DNA from: Triglochin maritima
Lineage: Eukaryota > Streptophyta > Magnoliopsida > Alismatales > Juncaginaceae
Length of the DNA stretch: 64,000 bases
Direction of reading: 5' to 3'
NCBI GenBank assembly: GCA_963682175.1
Contig: OY821777.1
Span: forward strand, 22,650,001 to 22,714,000
Shown: positions 56,794 to 64,000 of the stretch, piece by piece
Numbering within the stretch: the first letter of the stretch is position 1
How the letters are laid out: every line of letters starts with the position of its first letter
Notes under the pieces: generated by a model
What the model saw: only the letters and a program-made list of their open reading frames with translations
Database searches by the model: none
Told to the model about the DNA's origin: nothing
Made by a program: the position numbers and the translations under genes

Positions 56794-58840
56794 TGTAACA
56801 TCCCGAAACAGTGAAATTTAAAAATTTATAATCAAGGCAATAGAACTCAATAATCAAAGACGGGACTGTTACTTCTCATAAAACATATAAGCGGTGCACC
56901 ATATTACATCAGAGTTTGTCAAAACGGTACATGATTACAACAGAACAACAAAAGGAAGCTAAACGTAATCATTTCGACCTCAGTGGTCCGAATAGAGGAT
57001 CTGATCCCAAGATACGCGCGCCCGCTGATCACCACCCAACTGGACCTACAACGGTCCTAAAAAAGATGCGATAACAATGCCTGAGTTTGCATAAGGAAAC
57101 CCCGTATGCCAAGCTCACATATATGCATGCAGTAGTACAAATGAACCTATCATACTAGTAGCATGTCATGTCATCAACAGTAAGGAAAACAGTTCCCCCG
57201 AAGGGTAACATGGGACATCAGTCCGACAATAATCATCGTGTTTCCTGAGGATACCTACTGTAGGCACATACGGTCTAACGGAACAAGACGCGACACCCCC
57301 CACACGCGGCTACACTAAACATGGGGTTCGGCAGGGAGCATCTCCCAGGTCCGCGCCATAAGAAACAGATCTGTAACTTCGTGGTCGAAACCAGACCAAC
57401 GGAGCCGTCGCTCGGTCGGTCCATCAATCATCATCTCAGTAGGTGCCTTGTCCGAGGAACATAGCCGGAACATCATCATCGGCCCATCAATCATCATCGC
57501 CAGAACAACAACGGCGGCATCACCGGCGCTGCAACGGTGATCCATCAATACGTCTGGCACATCGTCGGACGGGTCCAGACCAAAGTTTGCCAGGTCCTCA
57601 GGCTCCACGAGCCGCAAACACCAACCGCGCTGCTATAAAAGCAGGGCAGCGACCTCCGTAGCCCCATGGGCCGGTAGTCACCTCACCCAATGACAGTTGC
57701 GTGCCCGCAGAATCATCATACATTGGGATCCGCGATCCCTCAGGAGTGCTACTCTACAATGAGTCCAATCAATCCATCATATTAGTCACGATCCATACAT
57801 GGAGGTGGCACCTCCCGAACACCCACACTCTTCCACAGGACGGTCCCTGGGCAGGCACGCGTAACGCGCCCACCGTCACCTCCCGGCTCACGCACAAGGC
57901 GAGGACACGACTTTCCATAGACAGAGTTGGCATTCAAAGAGGGAACCAGGAATTCAGTCCTGTGCAAAAACAGTCGACCGAAAGAGCCATCTCGGTCGAC
58001 CGTTTCCTCATGGGAATCGGTCGACCGAAAGTCTGAAACGGTCGAACAATTTGCGCAAAACTTAAGTCTCAATGGTCTACCGAAAGTCTAAAACCGGTCG
58101 ACCAAAATGAGGTCAAAATCCGGAGTCTGGTCAACATCAATTTAAAACTATCGGTCGACCGACTCAGGGGTCTCGGTCCACCGAAAACTAACAGGGCATC
58201 CTAGTATTTCTACGTCATATAACGGTCGACCGCAAACAAGCATAAAAACAAGTACCCTTAAGTTCCGGTCGACCGAACACAAGGAACTGGTCGACCGAAA
58301 CACAACAGACAAACACAATACACTACATTCGGTCGACCGTGGGTCATCTTCAACCTCGCGCCAGTCGAGGTTTTTCACCAAAACTCTTCGTCGGACAGGT
58401 CTCCGACCTCCCCCGACGGACCATTACAACGCTCCCACGAGGGTTAACAACAAAAACACACTAAGGAGCGGCATACCTCGTAGAAGAAACAAATCCGCCG
58501 GAGCTTCGCTCGGTCCTCCGTCACCTCTTCGACCACAACCACCTTCGCACGCCTCACGTCCTCGCCTCCGCGACTCCGAGCTCGACACCACACGTCGCAA
58601 CTCCCTCTGGTCACCGGAAGTGAAAATAGAATGGTGAGAGAGATATCAAAAGAGAGAGAGAACACAACAACTTCTTAAATTCAACCCTCTCCTCGCGTCT
58701 ACAGTGCACGCCCCCCACACCATCACCTACACTTCCTATTCTCCTCCATCCCCATGCATACTACTGTGCTCCTCCTCTTCCACATGCTATTCTCCCCCTA
58801 AACACCCATTAGCACCCCAAATGGGTTTAGGGTTCTAACA
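56794..58840 (-). mobile_element. 5' LTR of the Tekay element
   Basis: 2047 bp, closely similar to the left LTR. The palindrome array lies at 57970-58345. Relative to the left LTR it has about 68 extra bases at 58614-58681 (TCACCGGAAGTG... to TCTTAAATT) and lacks about 25 bases near 58345. Confidence 0.92.
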
Positions 58841-59167
58841 GATACTCTCACTTTTTAATAGAAAGTTACTAAATTAACTATCGAGAGGCCAGGATGAGAC
58901 CATGTGAGACCATAAAATGAGATACCTGGACAAATACTTTACCATCTATTTCGAAAATCCCAAGTGGTAGTTCGAAGAGACAACGAGTTTCCTAAGGAGC
59001 ACTAAATAAAATTAAAGTTCTACTCCTTAATTTGATTTTGTTTTAAATAAGATGAATCAACACACAGTATCTGACCAACAAATATAATGTCCAGTAAGAA
59101 AATATTTAAGCACACACTCAACAAAAAGAACAAATATAACTCCCGTTTTTTCACACCTCCACTTTTA

Positions 59168-59177
59168 TTTATAAATA
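59168..59177 (+). promoter_or_regulatory. TATA box upstream of the small gene
   Basis: TTTATAAATA, 133 bp before the ATG at 59310 and preceded by a CT-rich stretch. Transcription would start about 30 bp downstream, giving a 5' UTR of about 100 bases. Confidence 0.5.
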
Positions 59178-59309
59178 CCCTCCAACACCCATAACACCAA
59201 CACATATATACCTTACCCACCCTCTCACGTTCCCCCATTCCAAGATATATCCCTACGACGTACTGTGAGATATATATTCTCATTCGCATCCCAAGTTCAA
59301 GAGCAAGAA

Positions 59310-59651
59310 ATGGATATACCCGAAGGTTACGAAAAGGACAAGAAGCCAATCAAGAAGAGGTTGAGGCTCGAAGAGACGCTGACTACCGAACAACACATGA
59401 AAAGGTCGTGGCTCGTTGAGACGCCGACTAGCAAACATCTTCAACACATGAACAAGGTCTCCCACTATCTGGTCTGCGAGGCGCCTCATCCTTCGGCGGC
59501 CGAGGATTTGCTTCTAAGGCTGCTTCGCATCACTGGAGACCGCAAGAGGTGGGGATTCTTTACTCCCGGTCATCCCTACCACCCTCACTTTCTTCAAAGA
59601 AAGACTATCGAGAAGTATCGACTTCTCGGCCATCGTACTACTCTCTCTTAA
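59310..59651 (+). CDS. Small basic protein of unknown function, 113 aa
   Basis: From the first ATG (59310) to TAA (59649-59651) an uninterrupted frame encodes MDIPEGYEKDKKPIKKRLRL and ends LLGHRTTLS. It is Lys/Arg/His-rich, with a run of basic residues at 9-18. Residues about 17-48 are an imperfect duplication (DNA copies 59358-59402 and 59403-59453), each ending in QHM(K/N). The second half has AAEDLLLRLLRITGDRKRW and the His/Pro-rich FFTPGHPYHPHFLQRK. No signal peptide or membrane segment. I do not recognise the family. It is the only intact frame with a promoter outside a transposon here. Alternatives are a lineage-specific gene, a truncated copy or a chance frame. A longer frame from a GTG at 59265 is not a plausible start. 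Confidence 0.5.
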   Translation: MDIPEGYEKDKKPIKKRLRLEETLTTEQHMKRSWLVETPTSKHLQHMNKVSHYLVCEAPHPSAAEDLLLRLLRITGDRKRWGFFTPGHPYHPHFLQRKTIEKYRLLGHRTTLS

Positions 59652-60182
59652 GTGGTTTGCTTTCAAGACTCTTGGATCGAGTTTCCTTTGATGTTAAAGA
59701 TTAGTGTTAGTTCACAAGGAGAAGTATATATAGTGATATTGTTGCAATGTGATTACTTAGGGTTTGAGATTTTGAAGTCCATGTTAGGGTTTGTTCTGTA
59801 ACGCCCCGAAACAGCGGAAAATTTAAAACTTTAAACAGATAAAAGAATTAACACCGGGGTCGTCACCAAACCACAAGTATATATAATATAAAGTGGTAAA
59901 CTATACAATACAAGAGTCAAGGATGATTACAATCCAACACAAAAGATATACAACACATGTACAAGGGAAAATCATCCACCTCGAACGATAAAAGGACAGG
60001 ATCTAGTCTGGGTGCTCCTGCCCACAGTCACCACCTTCTACTGACGTGCACGACCTGACATGTAAACAAACAATGCCTGAGTTTCCCCTAGGGAAACCCC
60101 GTATGCCAAACCCCTAAATATGAACATAACATGCGTATATGAAACATGAAATGAAAAATGCATTAGAATCATAACTAACTCT

Positions 60183-60400
60183 CGTGCACACAAGGCCCCG
60201 CCGGAAAACATCGGCCACGGGTCTCAAGGTTTCTCTCACCCCAACCCCACAATCACACGTCCACACAAGGCACCGCCGGAAAATCATTGGCCACGGGTCT
60301 CAAAGGTCCTCTCACCCCAACCCCACAATCACACGTGCACACAAGGCACCGCCGGAAAATCATCGGCCACAACAACGTGCACACAAGGCACCGCTCCGTA
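60183..60400. repeat. Minisatellite in the Tekay LTR
   Basis: A unit of about 76 bp beginning GTGCACACAAGGC(A/C)CCGC is repeated twice in full (60183-60258, 60259-60335), then as a 41-bp partial and a 25-bp partial copy. Copies differ by a few bases. Confidence 0.8.
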
Positions 60401-60670
60401 GAGCCACAACCACGATCTCCTCTTAGGTCGGCATGTCCGTACCGTCGCCCCCAGGAGGCCGGGGACCCGTTGCCATTGAGGCAGATCCAACCACACACGA
60501 CACAAGCATCCATATGCAAAACTGTGCCAAACGGTCGAACTGAAGATCACAAACGGTCGACCGAACACCACCACTATTCCGTAATAAAACCAAAATAACG
60601 TCCAACCGGTCGAACGACAAAGGGGCCCCATTCGACCAAAATCCAACAGTGAAAATCCTCTCTTGGTCAA

Positions 60671-62220
60671 TGATTGATCGTTTTATATTTAACCGCAAGT
60701 GCACGGCCGCGTTGAAGCGGTGGCAAATACGGGTCGTCCACTAGGAGGTGTGTCGACACTTGGTTTGTGCGAAGGCGAGAGGTAAAGAAAGGGAAGAAAG
60801 GTTGGTTTGATTACACTAACCTACACTAAGATGCAAATGGAAATGGAAAAGAAGCAAGAAAAACTAAACCCCCAAAGGGGTAGAGAAATGATGTGAATAT
60901 AAAGATGTGTGTGTGGTGTGTGTGTAATTAAGCTCCTCACAACATGTAGTGCATGAAATCATAAAACTACATCCAACCTTACCTCCACATGAATTAAGAT
61001 TTCACTACATCATTAAAACATAGAAGACAATAATTTGAATGAAGCTAAATGAACTCAAGTATAAAGACTAGACCCTACTATGCCTCCACATGAATTAAGA
61101 TAAGACTACATCATTAAAACATACAAGACATTAGCTAAGGTAAAGGCAACAAGAGCACGTACACTACAAATTGTGTTTCCAATATTAACTTCATCCATAT
61201 CCTAACCTTATCATTCCCCATAAAATAGGTCCACTAATCAAAGCATAAGCTAAGCTTCATTCAAGAGCATTAGCATATCAAAGATAAGAGTGAAAACCCA
61301 TTAGATGGTGATGCAAATCATAGAAAGCTCAAGGGATAAAGATAACACACACTTAATACACTACATGATTATATCACATATTTCTCCACCCCCAAAATGG
61401 GGATGGAACTACTCACACATATTTAAACTAACTACACTAATGAAATGAAGCATTATACTGAAATGAAACTATACTAATCAAGCAAGAAATGTTAAAGAAG
61501 CACAAAAACAAAACAAACAAACAAGCATGCATGTGAAAGAAAATTAAACTAAGAGAGAAACAACACAATTAAAGAAAACATCTATTATTAACTCACTCAA
61601 TTACAAGTAGCTCTTCCTCCACCAGAGTTTTGCTTCAAGGCTTCACTCTTAGTAGGGAAGATGGCCACCAAAGAGAGAGATGGATACAATGGGAGGTGAA
61701 GAGTTCTATTTATAAGCATGGAAAAAGCTAATCCGGGGCAATCCCCCGATGTAGGACAAAACCAATACCAAAAATAGCCTAAACAAACCATAATACACGT
61801 CCAGGAGAAGACTTATCGGATCTGGAATGATCCAGACCGCCAATTAGTGGCCTATAGGATCCAGATCCGTCTGGATTTGTTTGTGGGCTTTTCTTGAAGT
61901 GTGTTTTGGTCTTGGATGCATCTACTCGGTCTGTTGGAGCTCCGACCCGAATCGAATTGCCAAAATACTCCCCATGATGGTGTGGAGTTTCCGGTTTTTC
62001 TCTTAGGTCCTTCGGTCTTACGATCAGGTCCTTCTCCATTGCATCTCAGTCCCTAGGTCTCACAATTAAGTCCTTTTCTCCTTCTTTTGGGTCCTTTCAT
62101 GGCTCTTATCTTCAACCTCTTTATTCCTGAAAACTAAACATAAAACGCGTCACGTAGCATTGCTTAGGTGTAAGATAATGGAGATAAGATACAAATATGA
62201 GCATGAAATGATGTCAATCA
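60671..62220 (-). mobile_element. Athila-like solo LTR in the Tekay LTR
   Basis: TGATTGATCG to GATGTCAATCA, 1550 bp, flanked by GTCAA (60666-60670) and CTCAA (62221-62225), a 5-bp duplication with one difference. Closest in layout to the LTR at 29610 (reversed), including the GT-repeat near 60908. One palindrome, partly degraded, at about 61835-61852. No internal sequence. Confidence 0.88.
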
Positions 62221-62996
62221 CTCAAAAAGCACCAATGATCGAACCATCCTAAAATCACGGTCGACCGATTTCCACCAGTAAAACTCACCAACAATCCGCA
62301 CTACACGGCCGACCGAAACAACTGTTCGGGTCGACCGGCCATTAAGCTAACTTAAGTTCCGGTCGGACAAAGTCAACGAGCGGTCGACCGTTTAGATGGT
62401 CAACGCCCCCAACTGACTTACAACAGTGCTTTCGGTCGACCGGCAAAGGGGACCCGTCCGACCGAAAACACCCAGCGCCTTTTCCCCTTGATAAAATGTA
62501 TCACTGGTCGACCACTCCTAGAGTATCGTACGACCGGTGCAAGGGTTTTTTCCCGAATTATACTACGCCCGGTCGACCGCACCAACCCGCAGGTCGACCG
62601 TTCCCGAGCAGAAAAGCTGCTGCAAGGTTCTCGACGAGCCTTTCGGCCTACCGTCAGCCACTCTAATCCTCTCCAAGTCTAAAATGAGGATTAAACTAAA
62701 GCTTCGCATACCTTTAAGGCTTGAAGAAGCCTTCGACGAACCTCGGCGAGTGCTTTCTCACAAAACTCTTCTTAGCCGGCAAAAACCCGAACACGATCAC
62801 CTCGACTCCAGCAAACAACTGAGCTCCTCCGTGCGTCGTCGATCTCGCCTCCACGATTTCCCCCCAAGCTGGATCAGAAAAGGATCGAGGGAGAGAGGCG
62901 TGAGAGAGAGAGACGAGTGTGAAGAGAGAGAAGTGAGAGGGAGAGAGATGAATCCAACCTTTTATACTCAAACCAAACAAATCTCAGTCGTCCATC

Positions 62997-64000
62997 TCAA
63001 ACCATCTCATCATCCTCTAATCCACCACCTAAAACACAATAAAAACCATAAGCAAGGGGGTTAGTATGTAACAATCCACCCTCCTTAAAGAATTTCATCC
63101 TCGAAATTAGAACCGAATTCTCACCGAACAAATCCGGATACTTCTTCCGGACCTCGTCCTCGATCTCCCAAGTGGCTTCCTGCTCGCTATGCTGCTGCCA
63201 CCTGACCTTCACCATCGGAGTGGTTCTCCTCCTGAGCTGGTGCTCCATCCGATCTACAATCTCCACGGGCCTCTCCTCGAGAGATAAGTCATGACTGATC
63301 TCCGGATCACAGATCTCAATCACATGCAACGAATCGGCAACGTATTTCCTCAACATAGAAACGTGGAAAACGTTGTGAATACCCGAAAGCTGAGGCGGCG
63401 GCAAAGTAATACGGTAGGCAACCTCTCCTATGCGATCAAGAATCTCAAACGGTCTGACGTACCTCGAACTGAGCTTCCCTTTCTTCCCGAATCTCATCAC
63501 TCCACGAGCTGGTGAAATCCTCAGGAAAACGTGATCGCCCACCGCAAATCTCAACTCTCGTCTACGCCTATCTGCGTAACTCTTCTGTCTGTTCTGAGTC
63601 GTCGCTAACCTCTGTCTGATTACGTCAACCTTCTCAGCATACATCTGAGAAATCTCTGGTCCAACCAACTGCCTTTCGCCTACCTCACTCCAGCATACCA
63701 GTGATCTACAAGGCCGACCGTATGCTCGAATGGTAGCTGTTCTTGTAGGCGAAATCGATCAACGACAGGTGTTCATCCCAAAATCCTGCCCAATCCAGAG
63801 TACACGCTCTCAGCATATCCTCTAGCGTCTGAATAGTCCTCTCTGACTTCACGTCTGTCTGCGGATGAAAAGTTGTGCTGAACTTGAACTGAGTCCCCAA
63901 AGCCTTCTGCAGACTACCCCAAAATCTGGAGGTGAACCTTGGATCTCGATCAGAGATAATACTCACCGGTACACCATCGAACAGGATTATCTCCTCGACG
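62997..64000 (-). pseudogene. Integrase and chromodomain-like tail of the second Tekay element (partial)
   Basis: The minus strand from the window end encodes [17 protein letters not shown] near 63960 and [13 protein letters not shown] near 63850, which are integrase core. After a deletion and frameshift near 63706 come VGPEISQMYAEKVDVIRQR and VGDHVFLRISPARGVMRFG, then FHVSMLRKYVADS and the tail EIVDRMEHQLRRRTTPMVKV with EATWEIEDEVRKKYPDLFG near 63130. The open frame then runs on through the polypurine tract (63074-63090) into the LTR without the usual stop. It matches the integrase at 50850-52274 closely. The rest of the element lies beyond the window. Confidence 0.82.

Larger units (their letters stand above)
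48820..58840 (-). mobile_element. Complete Tekay-type chromovirus, inactivated
   Basis: A Ty3/gypsy element with two 2-kb LTRs (48820-50817 and 56794-58840) and a perfect target duplication GATAC (48815-48819, 58841-58845). It has a tRNA-Met primer site beside the right LTR, a polypurine tract beside the left LTR, and gag-PR-RT-RNase H-IN-chromodomain in order from right to left. Without the solo LTR 54103-55497 it measures about 8.6 kb. The order, primer and C-terminal chromodomain-like tail place it in the Tekay/Del chromovirus group. Stops in RT, RNase H and integrase inactivate it. Confidence 0.92.
58846..59796. other. Non-repeat island between two Tekay elements
   Basis: About 950 bp with no LTR sequence. 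It holds the small gene with its TATA box and about 145 bp of 3' sequence. Positions 58846-59150 show nothing recognisable. Confidence 0.5.
59797..63073 (-). mobile_element. 3' LTR of a second Tekay element
   Basis: TGTAACGCCCCGAAACAGCGG to GTATGTAACA. The start matches the first Tekay LTR (TGTAACATCCCGAAACAGCGG), and on the right the polypurine tract and integrase follow. Without the inserted solo LTR it is about 1.7 kb. It has CGGTCGACCG-like motifs at 60530-60615 and 62258-62660, and a minisatellite at 60183. Five bases to the left (TGTTC) would be the target duplication; the partner lies beyond the window. Confidence 0.85.

Noticed and set aside
49469..57661. Similar open frames at 49469-49788 and 57443-57661 and their antisense frames
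   Set aside because: They occupy equivalent places in the two LTRs of one Tekay element, and their similarity is that of the LTRs.
59265..59309. Longer start for the small gene at 59265
   Set aside because: The codon there is GTG, which plant genes do not normally use; the first ATG is at 59310.

Overview
This is a window of a large, repeat-rich flowering-plant nuclear genome, almost certainly a eudicot. The evidence is plant-specific transposon families (Athila-like and Tekay-like Ty3/gypsy elements with their tRNA-Asp and tRNA-Met primer sites, a SIRE-like Ty1/copia fragment, a CACTA element with a TNP2-type transposase, an RTE-type LINE with a TTG tail) and a plant mobile domain (PMD) gene remnant. 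I cannot name the species. No bacterial feature, rRNA gene, tRNA gene or CRISPR array is visible.

Layout. Positions 1-45049 are one transposon nest. A CACTA element on the minus strand supplies the TNP2 transposase (pieces at 299-1594 and 5159-6764), and its 5' terminus with subterminal repeats lies at 44653-45049. The terminus sits inside a PMD-type gene remnant (45053-45728). The transposase is split by a solo LTR (1595-5153) that itself holds an Athila-like solo LTR (2468-3867). Upstream of the transposase, at 8501-44486, about 36 kb of Athila-like elements have accumulated. They form a minus-strand LTR-internal-LTR-internal-LTR chain (LTRs at 43299-44486, 26102-27465 and 8501-9882), flanked on both sides by near-identical 164-193 bp copies of the same target sequence. 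Into this chain went an 8.6-kb plus-strand gag-protease-only element (29610-38170), a 10.5-kb minus-strand element with RT and integrase (11701-22187), which holds a further solo LTR of a second family (15255-16443), and a copia LTR-gag fragment (38784-40905).

Positions 45050-48819 hold the PMD remnant, a 5'-truncated RTE LINE (46074-47250), a possible MITE (47252-47803) and AT-rich sequence without genes. Positions 48820-58840 are a complete but inactivated Tekay chromovirus on the minus strand (5-bp target duplication GATAC, PBS, PPT, gag-PR-RT-RH-IN-chromodomain) with an Athila-like solo LTR in its protease. A 950-bp island (58846-59796) then carries the only plausible host gene, an unrecognised 113-residue protein with its own TATA box. 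From 59797 to the end is the 3' LTR and integrase of a second Tekay element, its LTR split by another Athila-like solo LTR (60671-62220).

Nearly every protein region here is broken, so these are relics rather than working genes. The most interesting signals are non-coding. Paired palindromes spaced 21 bp recur in the U3 and in the 5' leader of the Athila-like elements. Arrays of the palindrome CGGTCGACCG occur in the LTRs of at least three unrelated families, and two solo LTRs sit inside those arrays.
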